Source: SHZI01 sp049290495 (GTDB lineage: Bacteria; Pseudomonadota; Gammaproteobacteria; Steroidobacterales; GCA-2729495). From it: a DNA stretch of 64,000 nt. Made by a program: the position numbers and the translations under genes. Positions within the stretch are counted from its first letter, which is position 1. Each line of letters begins with the position of its first letter. The notes below the pieces were generated by a model, which saw only the letters and a program-made list of their open reading frames with translations, was not told the DNA's origin and made no database searches. This document shows, piece by piece, positions 16,715 to 26,944 of the stretch. Where the stretch lies: NCBI GenBank assembly GCA_049290495.1, contig JBATNV010000200.1, positions 62,001-126,000 on the forward strand. The letters run 5' to 3'.

Positions 16715-17646
16715 GCCGCTTCCTGCGTCGTGATGCTGCGAAAGACCTCGTCGAGGCGGCCGGCTTCCAGGCGCAGGTTTTCCAGTGGCCAGCGGCGGGT
16801 ACCGGCGAGATCGCCGATCACGGTCAGCAGTGCTGCGCCCGGTCGCGGGAAAGCGGTGACCGAGTATTCATGCTCGTCGATCTCGATGTGATCGACTTCA
16901 GCCAGTCGTCGCAGGTCCTCGGTCACGGCGGTGAGATCACCGGTGCGCGCCAGGCGCACCGTGACCGCATTGTGATACCGGGAGCGGTGGATCAGCGTTT
17001 CCGGAGTTTCGTCGGCCACGATCTGCCCGCCGGTGATGATGATCGCGCGGGTACAGACCGCATCCACCTCTTCGAGGATGTGTGTCGAGATGACGATGAT
17101 CTTTTCGGCAGCCATCGCGTTGATGAGCTCGCGCACCTCATGCTTCTGATTGGGATCAAGACCGTCGGTTGGCTCATCGAGAATCAGCACGGGTGGGTCA
17201 TGCAGAATGGCCTGGGCGAGGCCAACACGGCGCCGGAAGCCTTTCGACAACGTTTCTATTGGCTGCCGGAGTACCGGACCGAGTTGCAGGCGCGCGCAGA
17301 CTTCATCGATACGTTTTTTAAGTGCTGCACCGCGCAGGCCACGGATGCGGCCGACGAACGCCAGGAACTCTCCGGGAGCCATCTCGCCGTAGGACGGTGC
17401 GCCTTCCGGCAGGTAGCCGAGCAGGCGCTTGGCTTCCAGCGGCTGACTGTCGATGCGGAAGCCACAGATTTCGGCGTAACCGGCGCTGGCCGGTACGAAA
17501 CCCGCGAGTATGCGCATGGTGGTCGTCTTGCCGGCGCCATTTGGTCCCAGAAAACCCAGCACTTCGCCGGGGCGCACGCTGAAGGAGATGTTATCAACGG
17601 CCCTGAGTGGTCCGTAGTTCTTGCTGAGACCTTCTGCCCTGATCAT
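16711..17646 (-). CDS. GldA-like ABC transporter ATPase
   Basis: ATPase of 311 residues. Walker A is GPNGAGKTT, the signature is LSKGFRRRVGLAQ (SKGF rather than the usual SGGQ, which is common in GldA/ABC-2 ATPases), and Walker B is VLILDEPTDGLD. A C-terminal domain follows residue 215. It is the first gene of the Gld-like set and overlaps the MFS stop by 4 nt. Confidence 0.9.
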   Translation of the reverse strand: MIRAEGLSKNYGPLRAVDNISFSVRPGEVLGFLGPNGAGKTTTMRILAGFVPASAGYAEICGFRIDSQPLEAKRLLGYLPEGAPSYGEMAPGEFLAFVGRIRGLRGAALKKRIDEVCARLQLGPVLRQPIETLSKGFRRRVGLAQAILHDPPVLILDEPTDGLDPNQKHEVRELINAMAAEKIIVISTHILEEVDAVCTRAIIITGGQIVADETPETLIHRSRYHNAVTVRLARTGDLTAVTEDLRRLAEVDHIEIDEHEYSVTAFPRPGAALLTVIGDLAGTRRWPLENLRLEAGRLDEVFRSITTQEAA

Positions 17647-18923
17647 TGCTCCGATCCTGATCGTGCCACTGCCGGGATCATCAGTACGTTAAGAACCGCA
17701 ATCATAGCGACCACCGTCACAACTGAAAACGACAGAAAATAGTCGCCGCTGCTGGTCCGGATCTGTCCGGCGAGCAGCGTGCCCAATGCGGCCCCCATAG
17801 TGTCGATGAAAATGATCACACCGAGTATGCGGCCGAGCGCCAGCTGTCCGAAGTACTCGACCGCGACCAGCTGGATCAGCGTGAAGCTGCCGCCAAAGCC
17901 GAGGCCAAACACGATGGCAAATACAGTCAGCTGCAGGTGATCCTGCGTCAGGCCCGGTACTTCACCGTCCAGCTTGAAGAGTTGCAGGCAGCCTGCCAAC
18001 AGCATGATGCTGGCCACCAGCATCATGCTGCGTTTCGTGAAACGGTCGCTGATCGCGCCGAACAGGAACTTTCCGGCCACGCTGCAGGCAAGCAGCAAGG
18101 AGTAAAGCTGGGTTGCTTGCAAGGGCTGGAAGCCTGCGTCCTTTTCCAGGTAGATCGTGAACTGACTGGTGATGGCCTGGATTGAAAACCAGATGCTGGC
18201 CGAGCCGATGGCCAGACACCAGAGCGTGCGTGAGCGCAGCGCATCGGCAAAGGGCACGCCTTCGCGCAGCGCTTCGCCGTCGCTGGTGCCGGCGGGTGCG
18301 ACTGCCGCTCCGTCAGGGAACTGGCCGACGAGGCGTGGCGATTCGCGCAGCACCAGGAAGCCGGGCAGCACGGCAAACAGCCAGAATGCAGCGGCGAGTA
18401 CACCGAACCCCACGCGCCAGCCCAGGGTCGGGTCGTTGACCAGTGGCGCGATGGATACCGGCAGCGTTGCGCCGGCCAGACTCGACCCCGCCACCAGCAG
18501 GCCTACCACCGTGCCGCGCCGGGTGATGAACCAGTTCGACAGCAACACGATGTTTGACATCAGACCGGCAAACACCAGGCCAACGGCGATGGCCGCGTGC
18601 AGTACATAGAGCTGCTGCAGGTTCTGTGCAAAGGGATAGGCGCTGAAAGTGAGCGCCAGCACGATCAGCCCCATACGGATTACGCGTACCACGCCGAGCC
18701 GGTCGATCGCTGCGCCAACGAAGGGCGCAATGAAGCCGGCAAGCACAAAGGTTATTGCAGTTGTGCGACTGACTTCAGCCGGTGTCGCGCCGAAGGTTTC
18801 CATGAAGCGTGGAAACAGGTTCTGCGGTACGTAGAGCGACAGGCCGTTAGTAAAGAAATAGATAAGCACGGAGCAGCCGACGACATACCAGCCGTAGAAC
18901 CGGGGTGGCCTTTCAGCCCTCAA
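17643..18923 (-). CDS. MFS transporter (oxalate/formate-antiporter-like)
   Basis: 426 residues with twelve predicted helices. The opening FYGWYVVGCSVLIYFFTNGL and the FGAISDRFTKR loop between the halves place it in the MFS, closest in style to OFA or monocarboxylate carriers. The start overlaps the M16 protease stop by 4 nt. The substrate cannot be read from sequence; being co-transcribed with the M16 and Gld genes gives no clear hint. Confidence 0.85.
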   Translation of the reverse strand: MRAERPPRFYGWYVVGCSVLIYFFTNGLSLYVPQNLFPRFMETFGATPAEVSRTTAITFVLAGFIAPFVGAAIDRLGVVRVIRMGLIVLALTFSAYPFAQNLQQLYVLHAAIAVGLVFAGLMSNIVLLSNWFITRRGTVVGLLVAGSSLAGATLPVSIAPLVNDPTLGWRVGFGVLAAAFWLFAVLPGFLVLRESPRLVGQFPDGAAVAPAGTSDGEALREGVPFADALRSRTLWCLAIGSASIWFSIQAITSQFTIYLEKDAGFQPLQATQLYSLLLACSVAGKFLFGAISDRFTKRSMMLVASIMLLAGCLQLFKLDGEVPGLTQDHLQLTVFAIVFGLGFGGSFTLIQLVAVEYFGQLALGRILGVIIFIDTMGAALGTLLAGQIRTSSGDYFLSFSVVTVVAMIAVLNVLMIPAVARSGSEQ

Positions 18924-21649
18924 AGCAGTTCGCCGTCGGCATCCACCAGCTGTATGGAGTCAAAGCCGAGCTTCCTGAGTCCAGGCTCGATCGCCGCGCG
19001 GTCGCCGACCACTACGAAGAGCAGATTGTCGGGCTGCAGATAGTCATGCGCCGCCCGATTGACCTGCTCCGGCGTCAGGCTGCGTACTGCATCGGCGTAC
19101 GTTGACCAGTAATTATCAGGCAGGCCAAATTCCACCAGCTCGCTGATCGAGCCGAGTACTGCGCTGCCGGTTTCCCACTGGCCGGGCAGCGACAGGGTGT
19201 TGCTGCGTTTCACCAGGGCCACCTCATCGGCAGTGGCTGGCCGCTTGGTGGCGATATCGGTGATCTCCTTGCGGATCTCGCTGAGCGACTCGGCGGTCTT
19301 GTCTGACTGGACAGCAGCATAGGCAAGCAGGGGGCGCTGTCCGCGTGCGTCATAGGCCATGCTGTAGGCACCGTAAGACCAGTGCTTTTCTTCGCGCAGA
19401 TTCATGTTGAGTCGCGCCGTGAACTTTCCGCCGAGCACGTTATTCATTGCCTCGATGGCGATGTCGTCGGGGGTAGAGCGCGGTGGAATCAACTGGCCGG
19501 CGAAGATCACCGACTGCTCGGCACCGGGCTTGTCGACCAGGTACAGCACGTGGCCCGGCTGTGGCCTGACTTCACTGATGCGCTTGGCCGGTATCTCGCC
19601 CGGTTGCCAGTTGCGGAACAGCTGCTCGAGTTTTGGCTTGAGCGTTGCAACCGAGACCGGGCCGACTGCGATCAGCGTGGCGTGATTGGGCCGGAACCAG
19701 GTCTGGTGGAAGCTGGCCAGATCTTCGCGAGTCAGTGCTTTCAGCGTGGCTTCGGTGCCGGTGCCGGTCAGCGGTTGTGCGTAGGCATGGCCGACACCAA
19801 ACAGCAGCTTTGGCAGTACACGCAGCGCCATCGAGGTTGGCTGGGTCTTTTCCTGGCTGAGTGCCGCAAGATAGCTCTTGCGTACCCGCTCGAGTTCCTT
19901 GTCGGGGAACACCGGATTGAGGACGACGTCGGCAAAGATATCGAGCGACGGATCCAGCCGGTCGGCGAGTGCCGACAGGCTCACGGAAGAGCTGTCGAGG
20001 CCTGAGCCACTACCCAGGCTGGCACCGAGCAGGGCCAGCTGTTCGCTGATCTGCAGGGTGTCGCGGGTCTTCGTGCCCTCGTCGAGCATGGACATGGTGA
20101 GATTTGCGGTGCCCGGCCGGGCGAACTGGTCTGCTGCAAAGCCGGCATCAAGCAACAGCTTGATACCGACCACCGGCACCTCGGGCCGCTCCACGACGAT
20201 GAGCTTGAGCCCGTTACTGAGTGTCGCCCGCTCAAAGGCCGGGAAGCTGACCGGCGTTTCACCGCCTGGCATCGGCATGCTGCTGCGGTCGGCGCCCGTG
20301 GCCGCGGCCTTGAACTGTTCGACGGGCGTCACTTCGAGGACGTATGGCGCGTTCGTTACCCACTTCTTCACGACGGCGCTGAGATCCGCTGCTGTTGCCG
20401 CCTGGCCATCCGTGAGCGCCTGTTTCCAGATATCGGGCCGACCGCCATAGATCATGCTCTCGGCCAGCACGCCGGACTTGCCGGAAAAGCCACCGACTTT
20501 TTCGATGCCGCGCAGGAATCCTGCCCGCTGCTGCGTCTTGACCCGCTCCAGTTCCCTGGCGGTGGGGCCTTCGCGCTGGAAGCGCTCTATCTCTTCATCG
20601 ACCGCCTTTTCGATCTTCGCCAGGCTGACGCCAGGCAGTGCAGAGGCCTGCAGATAGGTGATGCCGGCGATCTCCAGTGACAGTGGGCCGAAGTCGATGT
20701 CGGAGGCCAGTTGATCCTTGTAGACCAGGCGCTGATAGAGCCGTGAGTTCTTGTCGCCGGCCAGCACGGCAGCGGCGAGTTCCAGCTGGTGGGCATCACG
20801 CGTGCCCCAGCGTGGCCCGGTCCAGGCCAGATAGATCCGGGCCTGCGCGACGCGATCCTGCATCTTCTCCCGTCGCGGCAGCGGATGTTCGGGAGTCCAC
20901 TCCTCGAAGCGTGTGATCGGCGGCCCCGGTGGTATATCGCCGAAGTACTTTTCCGCTTTCGCAAAGGCTTCTTCACTGCTGACATCGCCGGCGATCACGA
21001 TCACCGCATTGTTTGGCCCGTAATAGGTCTCAAACCAGTGGCGTACATCGTCGAGGCTGGCTGCGTTGAGGTCGTCCATCGAGCCGATCGTTTCCCAGGA
21101 GTAGGGGTGCTCGGGCGGAAACAACTGTTTCAGGATCAGTTCGAAGACCTTGCCGTAGGGCTGGTTGTCGCCCTGGCGCTTCTCGTTCTGCACAACACCG
21201 CGCTGTTCGTCGAGCGTGGCCTGCGTGATCGCGCCCTTGAAGTGCCCCATGCGGTCGGATTCGAGCCACAGCGCGGTATCGAGTGCATTTTTCGGTACGG
21301 TCTGGAAGTAGTTGGTGCGGTCAAAGGAAGTTGTGCCGTTCAGATCGGTGGCGCCGAGCTCCTGCAGCGTGTTGAGGTACTCGCCCTTCAGGTTTTCCGA
21401 GCCCTGAAACATCAGGTGCTCAAAGAGATGCGCAAATCCGGTCCGTCCCGGGACTTCGTTCTTCGAGCCCACGTGGTACCAGACATTTACCGCAACGATC
21501 GGTGCCTTGTGGTCTTCATGCACGATCACTGTTAGGCCGTTATCCAGTGTCTTTACGGTAAAGGGAATGTCCACCGGCGCAACCGGTGCGGACCACGCCA
21601 GCAGGGGACAGAGCAGGGCCGTGGCGAAAAATGTACGAACTACATGCAT
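18920..21649 (-). CDS. M16 (pitrilysin-family) zinc metallopeptidase, periplasmic
   Basis: 909 residues with a signal peptide (about 1-20) and two M16 repeats. The inverted zinc motif HLFEH is at residues 74-78, and the distal Glu ligand lies in the VVQNEKRQGD segment. The second half (about residues 470-900) lacks a zinc site, as is normal for single-chain members. It is expected to degrade peptides in the periplasm. It is divergent from pip and heads the minus-strand operon M16, MFS, GldA, GldF, GldG, DUF4340. Confidence 0.93.
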   Translation of the reverse strand: MHVVRTFFATALLCPLLAWSAPVAPVDIPFTVKTLDNGLTVIVHEDHKAPIVAVNVWYHVGSKNEVPGRTGFAHLFEHLMFQGSENLKGEYLNTLQELGATDLNGTTSFDRTNYFQTVPKNALDTALWLESDRMGHFKGAITQATLDEQRGVVQNEKRQGDNQPYGKVFELILKQLFPPEHPYSWETIGSMDDLNAASLDDVRHWFETYYGPNNAVIVIAGDVSSEEAFAKAEKYFGDIPPGPPITRFEEWTPEHPLPRREKMQDRVAQARIYLAWTGPRWGTRDAHQLELAAAVLAGDKNSRLYQRLVYKDQLASDIDFGPLSLEIAGITYLQASALPGVSLAKIEKAVDEEIERFQREGPTARELERVKTQQRAGFLRGIEKVGGFSGKSGVLAESMIYGGRPDIWKQALTDGQAATAADLSAVVKKWVTNAPYVLEVTPVEQFKAAATGADRSSMPMPGGETPVSFPAFERATLSNGLKLIVVERPEVPVVGIKLLLDAGFAADQFARPGTANLTMSMLDEGTKTRDTLQISEQLALLGASLGSGSGLDSSSVSLSALADRLDPSLDIFADVVLNPVFPDKELERVRKSYLAALSQEKTQPTSMALRVLPKLLFGVGHAYAQPLTGTGTEATLKALTREDLASFHQTWFRPNHATLIAVGPVSVATLKPKLEQLFRNWQPGEIPAKRISEVRPQPGHVLYLVDKPGAEQSVIFAGQLIPPRSTPDDIAIEAMNNVLGGKFTARLNMNLREEKHWSYGAYSMAYDARGQRPLLAYAAVQSDKTAESLSEIRKEITDIATKRPATADEVALVKRSNTLSLPGQWETGSAVLGSISELVEFGLPDNYWSTYADAVRSLTPEQVNRAAHDYLQPDNLLFVVVGDRAAIEPGLRKLGFDSIQLVDADGELL

Positions 21650-21723
21650 GAGTTTTCAAGTCCAGGCTGAAGGCGGCGATTCTAACCGCGACGAACAGAC
21701 AGCGAAAATGCCAGAATGCAAAG

Positions 21724-22689
21724 ATGCATCAACTGGCACCGCAGCGGACGCTATATCCGGCCCTTGAGCCCTGGGACTCGGGGTTTCTGCGCGTCTCCAG
21801 TCTGCACGAGATTTACTACGAACAGTGCGGTAACCCGCGGGGCAAGCCAGCCATTTTTCTGCACGGTGGACCTGGTGGCGGTGGCGACACGACACCGCGG
21901 CGTTTTTTTGATCCGGCCCGTTACCGGATCATCCTGCTCGATCAGCGCGGTTGCGGTCGCAGTCGCCCGCATGCCGAGCTGCGTGAGAACACCACCTGGG
22001 ACCTTATCGCCGATATCGAAGCCCTGCGCGAAAAGCTCGGTATTGATCGCTGGCTGGTTTTCGGCGGTTCATGGGGCAGCACGCTGGCGCTCTTTTACGC
22101 CGAAAAATACCCGCAACGGATCAGCGAACTGGTGCTGCGCGGTATTTTTCTGCTGCGCGACAAGGAAATCGCCTGGTTTTACCAGTACGGTGCGAGCGAA
22201 ATCTTTCCGGATGCCTGGGAGCGATATCTCAACTTCATACCCGCGGCCGAGCGCGGTGATCTGCTGCATGCCTATCATCGCCGCCTGACCGGCGCCGATC
22301 CGGCGCTGGCGCGCGAAGCCGCCAGGATATGGTCAATCTGGGAAGGGAGCACGAGCCACCTGCGGGATACCGGTTCGACGGTAGAGCGTTTCGGTGCCGA
22401 GCAGTTCTCGCTGGCCTTCGCACGCATCGAGGCACACTACTTCGTCAATCAGGCATTTACAGAATATCCCGACCAGATCCTGCGTGATATCGACCGAATC
22501 CGGCATATTCCCGCAGTTATCGTTCAGGGCCGCTATGACATCGTGTGTCCGATGACCAGCGCCTGGGATCTGCACAAGGCATGGCCGGAAGCCCGGCTCC
22601 AGATCGTACCGGATGCGGGGCATTCGGCCTTTGAGCCGGGTATCGTGCACGAGCTGATCACCGCAACAGACGTGTTTTCGGGCAACTGA
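21724..22689 (+). CDS. pip: Prolyl aminopeptidase
   Basis: Alpha/beta hydrolase of 321 residues that removes N-terminal proline from peptides. The oxyanion region HGGPGGGG and the nucleophile elbow GGSWGS are the family signatures, together with RGCGRSRPH and the late His in PDAGHSAFE. It is close to full length for the cytosolic enzyme. It lies 19 bp before pyrC. Confidence 0.94.
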   Translation: MHQLAPQRTLYPALEPWDSGFLRVSSLHEIYYEQCGNPRGKPAIFLHGGPGGGGDTTPRRFFDPARYRIILLDQRGCGRSRPHAELRENTTWDLIADIEALREKLGIDRWLVFGGSWGSTLALFYAEKYPQRISELVLRGIFLLRDKEIAWFYQYGASEIFPDAWERYLNFIPAAERGDLLHAYHRRLTGADPALAREAARIWSIWEGSTSHLRDTGSTVERFGAEQFSLAFARIEAHYFVNQAFTEYPDQILRDIDRIRHIPAVIVQGRYDIVCPMTSAWDLHKAWPEARLQIVPDAGHSAFEPGIVHELITATDVFSGN

Positions 22690-22708
22690 AGGCCAGGCGA
22701 CCCTATAT

Positions 22709-24058
22709 ATGAATGACCAGACCCTGCTCATCACCAATGCGCTCATCTGCAACGAAGGCCGGGTCGTTGCCGGTGATGTACTGATTCGCCGCGGGCGTAT
22801 CGAGAAGGTGGCGCGGGAGATTCCGGCAGGACGGGTGGACCGGATCCTGGATGCGGGCGGCAAGTATCTGTTGCCGGGTTTCATCGACGACCAGGTGCAT
22901 TTTCGTGAACCGGGCCTGACCCACAAGGCCACCATCAGCACCGAATCAGCAGCAGCGGTGGCCGGCGGCATCACCAGTTACATGGACATGCCAAATACCA
23001 TTCCGAATGTCACCAGCCGCCCGGTGCTGATGGACAAGTACCGCCTGGCGCGGGGCCGCTCGCATGCCAACTACTCCTTCTATTTTGGTGCAGCGAACGA
23101 CAATCTGGACGAAATTCGCGCGCTGCGGCCCGGCGACTGCTGTGCGGTAAAGATGTTCATGGGCTCATCCACCGGCAATATGCTGGTCGATGATCCCGAG
23201 ACCCTGGAGCGCATCTTCGCCGACTGTCCGATGCTGATTGCGACCCACTGCGAAGACACGCCGATGATCAAGGCGAACGAAGAGCGATACCGCCAGCAGT
23301 ATGGCGAGGATGTCCCCTTTGCCGCGCATCCGCAGATCCGCTCGCCGGAGTCTGCTTACAAGTCCACTGAGCTTGCAGTGAGCCTCGCCCAACGCCATGG
23401 AGCGCGGCTGCATGTGCTGCACCTGTCGACGGCGCGTGAACTGGAGCTGTTCGCGCCGGGGGCACTCAATGGCAAGCGGATTACCGCGGAAGTCTGCGTA
23501 CACATGCTGCATTTTGACGATAGCGCGTATGCTGAACGCGGTGCGCTGATCAAGTGCAATCCGCCGATCCGCAGCGCGGCAGACCGCAAGGCCCTGCTCG
23601 GTGGTCTGATCGACGGGCGTCTTGCGGTGATTGCCACCGACCATGCGCCGCATACGCTTGCGGAAAAGAGTGAAAAATATTTCAAGGCACCTTCCGGATT
23701 GCCGCTGGTGCAGCATGCGCTGCTCATGCTGCTGGAGCACGTGCACGATGGCACGCTGCCACTCGAGCTGATTGTCGAAAAGACCAGTCACTCGGTTGCC
23801 GACCTGTTCGGTATCCGCGAGCGTGGCTATATTCGTGAGGGGTATTGGGCGGATCTGGTGCTGATCGATCACAGGCGACCGACGCTGGTGCGTCGTGAAG
23901 ATGTACTGTCGAAATGCGGTTGGTCGCCGTTCGAGGGCGATACCTTCCGCTCGTCCATCGTCACGACGATCGTTAACGGCGTGGTCGCTTATGAGGACGG
24001 CCGGGTTACGCCCGTCATCGCCGGACAGCGACTGGACTGCGGTGGAGCACACGGTTGA
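22709..24058 (+). CDS. pyrC: Dihydroorotase, DHOase class with QVH metal motif
   Basis: Amidohydrolase that closes carbamoyl-aspartate to dihydroorotate in pyrimidine synthesis. Visible elements are FIDDQVHFREPG, the metal-bridging Lys in CAVKMFMGSS, THCEDTP, LHVLHLSTA and IATDHAPHT. The usual HxH pair is QxH here (Gln near residue 61). The same IDDQVHFREPG variant occurs in Bacteroidetes-type enzymes, to my recollection, so the gene is probably functional. 449 residues is typical. The stop overlaps the next gene's start (TGATG). Confidence 0.9.
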   Translation: MNDQTLLITNALICNEGRVVAGDVLIRRGRIEKVAREIPAGRVDRILDAGGKYLLPGFIDDQVHFREPGLTHKATISTESAAAVAGGITSYMDMPNTIPNVTSRPVLMDKYRLARGRSHANYSFYFGAANDNLDEIRALRPGDCCAVKMFMGSSTGNMLVDDPETLERIFADCPMLIATHCEDTPMIKANEERYRQQYGEDVPFAAHPQIRSPESAYKSTELAVSLAQRHGARLHVLHLSTARELELFAPGALNGKRITAEVCVHMLHFDDSAYAERGALIKCNPPIRSAADRKALLGGLIDGRLAVIATDHAPHTLAEKSEKYFKAPSGLPLVQHALLMLLEHVHDGTLPLELIVEKTSHSVADLFGIRERGYIREGYWADLVLIDHRRPTLVRREDVLSKCGWSPFEGDTFRSSIVTTIVNGVVAYEDGRVTPVIAGQRLDCGGAHG

Positions 24059-24837
24059 TGAGGTATCCAAAGATGACGATATTTCTCGGTGTAGTCCTCG
24101 TGCTGCTGGCCTGGTTGCTGATTTCCGGTATCGAGGGCAAACGGGAAATAGCTGCATTGAGTCCACCGGCAGCGACGCCGGGTACCGGTGCCGTGCTGGT
24201 CATCGGTGGCACGCGGGCCTCGGGCCTTGAGGTGGTGCGCCTTCTGCGTGCACGGGGTGATGAGGTGGCGGTACTGGTTCGGCCGGAATCGGATGGCAGT
24301 GCAGCAGAGCAGCTGGGCGCACGCGTGGTGCGTGGTGATGCGATGAATCAGCCGGATATTGCCGCAGCGCTTGCAAGCGGTCAGTTCCGTGCGGTGGTCT
24401 CGACGCTGGGCGCACGCGCCGTAAAGGGTGCGCGACCTGATTTTGAGGGCAACCGTAACGCGATAGATGCCGCCCGTTCGGCCGGTGTCCCGCGCTTTGT
24501 GCTGGTTACCGTGATCGGTGCAGGTGATTCCTATGAAGCTTCGCCGTGGATCGCGCGCCGTGTGCTCGATGCCGTAATCAAGGAAAAAACCAAGGCCGAG
24601 GACTACCTGAAGACCAGCGGCCTCGACTACACGATCATTCGCCCGGGCGGACTGATGGACAAAGACGCGCAGGGCAGGGCTTATCTCACCGAAGACACGC
24701 GCTCGATGAGCTGGATTCGTCGCGCTGATCTGGCGCGCCTCGTCGTGCAGGCGCTAGATGATCCGCGTGCAATCGGCAAGACTTACCACGCTTTTGATCC
24801 GGACCGGACCCGCTTCTGGTCGATTCCTGCCAATTGA
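24058..24837 (+). CDS. NmrA-like/SDR NAD(P)-binding protein, membrane-anchored
   Basis: About 259 residues. One N-terminal helix (about 7-22) is followed by a Rossmann domain with the cofactor loop GGTRASG (about residues 51-57) and the DYTIIRPGGLMD element typical of atypical SDRs of the NmrA/YwnB type. No catalytic YxxxK is obvious, so it may be a sensor or a reductase with an unusual site. I start at the ATG at 24058, coupled to the pyrC stop, with GGTGGAG upstream. Confidence 0.8.
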   Translation: MRYPKMTIFLGVVLVLLAWLLISGIEGKREIAALSPPAATPGTGAVLVIGGTRASGLEVVRLLRARGDEVAVLVRPESDGSAAEQLGARVVRGDAMNQPDIAAALASGQFRAVVSTLGARAVKGARPDFEGNRNAIDAARSAGVPRFVLVTVIGAGDSYEASPWIARRVLDAVIKEKTKAEDYLKTSGLDYTIIRPGGLMDKDAQGRAYLTEDTRSMSWIRRADLARLVVQALDDPRAIGKTYHAFDPDRTRFWSIPAN

Positions 24838-24930
24838 AAAGTGCGGGCATGTTTTTGCGGAGATTCAGGTAATTTGAGTGGTATCGAATCAGGTCGCGGC
24901 TGGCTTGCCCAGGTCGCGGGAAATCCCGAT

Positions 24931-24957
24931 TTGCTTTCAGGGTCGGCTATGTATAAT
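24931..24957 (+). promoter_or_regulatory. Sigma-70-type promoter upstream of the GltD/kor operon
   Basis: A consensus TATAAT (24952-24957) with a TTGCTT (24931-24936) 15 bp upstream, about 70 bp before the GTG of the next gene. The -10 is perfect; the spacer is short by 2 bp. It is the best-looking promoter in the 190-bp gap, which holds no gene. Confidence 0.5.
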
Positions 24958-25028
24958 CACGCCTCTCGTTGGCCCGGGCATGGCCCGGATCGTTGCCGGT
25001 CACGGCAACAATTTATCCGGAAATCGAC

Positions 25029-26873
25029 GTGACAGCGTCTCCTCCTGCCAGCGGCAAGATGCCGCCGACCGACACTAAAAATCCCGACTACTTCCACAGG
25101 GTTGTGGACTGCCAGTGGGCATGCCCTGCGCATACCGATGTGCCAGGCTATATCCGGCTGATTGCACAGGGAAAGTACACAGAAGCCTACATGCTGAACC
25201 GGGAATCCAATGTGTTCCCCGGCATTCTCGGGCGTGTCTGTGACCGTCCCTGTGAACCGGCATGCCGACGCGGTCGGGTTGAAGAAAAACCCGTTGCGAT
25301 CTGCCGCCTCAAACGCGTCGCAGCAGACCTTGCCGATGACTATTCCGCTTTCCTGCCCAAAGCGCCGGCGCAGAAGAACGGCAAGCGCGTGGCCTGCATC
25401 GGTGCTGGCCCGGTCTCGCTGACGGTCGCCAATGACCTGCTGCCGCTGGGCTATGAAGTAGTGATCTTCGAGGGCCTGGAGGTGCCGGGTGGGCTGATGC
25501 GCTCGAACATCCCGTCTTTCCGGCTGCCTGCCGATGTGCTGGATCGCGAGATCGGCGACATCGTCGGGATGGGCGCAGACTTAAGGCTTGGTCAGCGCAT
25601 CGAAAGCCTGCGCAAGCTGCTCGGTGAGGGTTTCGACGCGATCTTCGTCGGTACCGGTGCGCCGCACGGCAAGGAACTGAAGCTAGCCGGGCGCTACGAT
25701 GACCCGGCCCATGTGCATATCGGTATCGCCTGGCTCGAGTCGGTCGCTTTCGAGCATATCAAGGCCATTGGCGAGAAGGTGCTGATTATCGGTGTTGGCA
25801 ACACCGCGATGGACTGCTGCCGCACCTCGATGCGACTCGGCGCGAAAGATGTCAAGGTCATCGCCCGCAAGCCGCGCCAGTTCTTCAAGGCCTCACCCTG
25901 GGAACTTGAGGATGCCGAGGAAGAGCACGTCGACATCGTGGTCAACCGTTCGCCAAAGGCTTTTGTCAGCGAGAACGGCAAGCTCAAGGGCATGCTGTTC
26001 GACATCATGGAATATGAGTTCGACGCCAGGGGTCGTATCACTGCTGAGAAGATCACCGGTGAAGAGTTCATGCCGGCGGATGATATCGTGCTGGCCATCG
26101 GTCAGGAGAATGCATTTCCCTGGATCGAGCGCGATCTCGATATCGAGTTCGACAAGTGGAGCGTACCGGTTGTCGACAAAGTCACCTTCCACTCCACGCG
26201 GCCTGGAGTCTTCTTCGGCGGCGACGCCGCATTTGGTCCGAAGAACATCATCTGGGCTGTCGAGCAGGGCCATCAGGCTGCCATCTCTATCCATAAATAT
26301 TGTCAGGGCGAAGACCTGACAGATCGTCTTCCTGACGGCATGACGCTGCAGAGTTCCAAAATGGGTATGCACGAATGGGCATACAGCAACAACTACAACA
26401 GCGTTGAGCGACGGCTCGTCCCGCAAGTGGGGCTCAAGGAGCGTTTCAGGAAGCTGAATATCGAGGTCGAGCTGGGCTATACGCCCGAGCAGTTCACCGC
26501 CGAGGTCGAGCGCTGCCTTAATTGCGATATACAGACGGTATTCATTGAAAAGCTCTGTATCGAGTGTGATGCCTGCATAGACATCTGTCCGACCGACTGT
26601 CTGACGATGACGGCACCCGGTACCGAGGCTGACCTGCGTACGCGGCTGACTGCGCCGGCAAAGAATAACGACGAACCGCTGTATGTGTCCGGCCCGCTGC
26701 CACAGACCCAGCGCGTGATGGTCAAGGATGAGGATCTCTGCGTGCATTGCGGGCTCTGCGCCGAGCGCTGCCCGACTGCAGCCTGGGACATGCAGGAGTT
26801 CAACCTGCTGCGGCCACACGCCATCGATCAGGTTACACCGCCGGCGCGCCGCGACCGAAAATTCGGTACCTGA
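25029..26873 (+). CDS. GltD-like FAD/NAD(P) oxidoreductase fused to 2x[4Fe-4S] ferredoxin
   Basis: Electron-transfer subunit of about 614 residues predicted to pass electrons between NAD(P)H and the ferredoxin site of KorAB. The N-terminal CQWACPAHTDVPGYI and DRPCEPACRRG motifs are the iron-sulfur helical domain of GltD-like proteins. The first FAD-binding Rossmann loop reads GAGPVSLTVA and the second, for NAD(P), IGVGNTAMDC. The C-terminus carries two ferredoxin motifs, CIECDACIDICP and CVHCGLCAERCP. I chose the GTG at 25029; an ATG at 25059 is an alternative. It precedes korA by 71 bp. Confidence 0.88.
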   Translation: MTASPPASGKMPPTDTKNPDYFHRVVDCQWACPAHTDVPGYIRLIAQGKYTEAYMLNRESNVFPGILGRVCDRPCEPACRRGRVEEKPVAICRLKRVAADLADDYSAFLPKAPAQKNGKRVACIGAGPVSLTVANDLLPLGYEVVIFEGLEVPGGLMRSNIPSFRLPADVLDREIGDIVGMGADLRLGQRIESLRKLLGEGFDAIFVGTGAPHGKELKLAGRYDDPAHVHIGIAWLESVAFEHIKAIGEKVLIIGVGNTAMDCCRTSMRLGAKDVKVIARKPRQFFKASPWELEDAEEEHVDIVVNRSPKAFVSENGKLKGMLFDIMEYEFDARGRITAEKITGEEFMPADDIVLAIGQENAFPWIERDLDIEFDKWSVPVVDKVTFHSTRPGVFFGGDAAFGPKNIIWAVEQGHQAAISIHKYCQGEDLTDRLPDGMTLQSSKMGMHEWAYSNNYNSVERRLVPQVGLKERFRKLNIEVELGYTPEQFTAEVERCLNCDIQTVFIEKLCIECDACIDICPTDCLTMTAPGTEADLRTRLTAPAKNNDEPLYVSGPLPQTQRVMVKDEDLCVHCGLCAERCPTAAWDMQEFNLLRPHAIDQVTPPARRDRKFGT

Positions 26874-26944
26874 GCCAGGCCCAAACACCCTTTCTTCAAC
26901 CGCTGTCCGAGACAGCGACTTCCAGCACGCGAAGGTCAGGCTAC

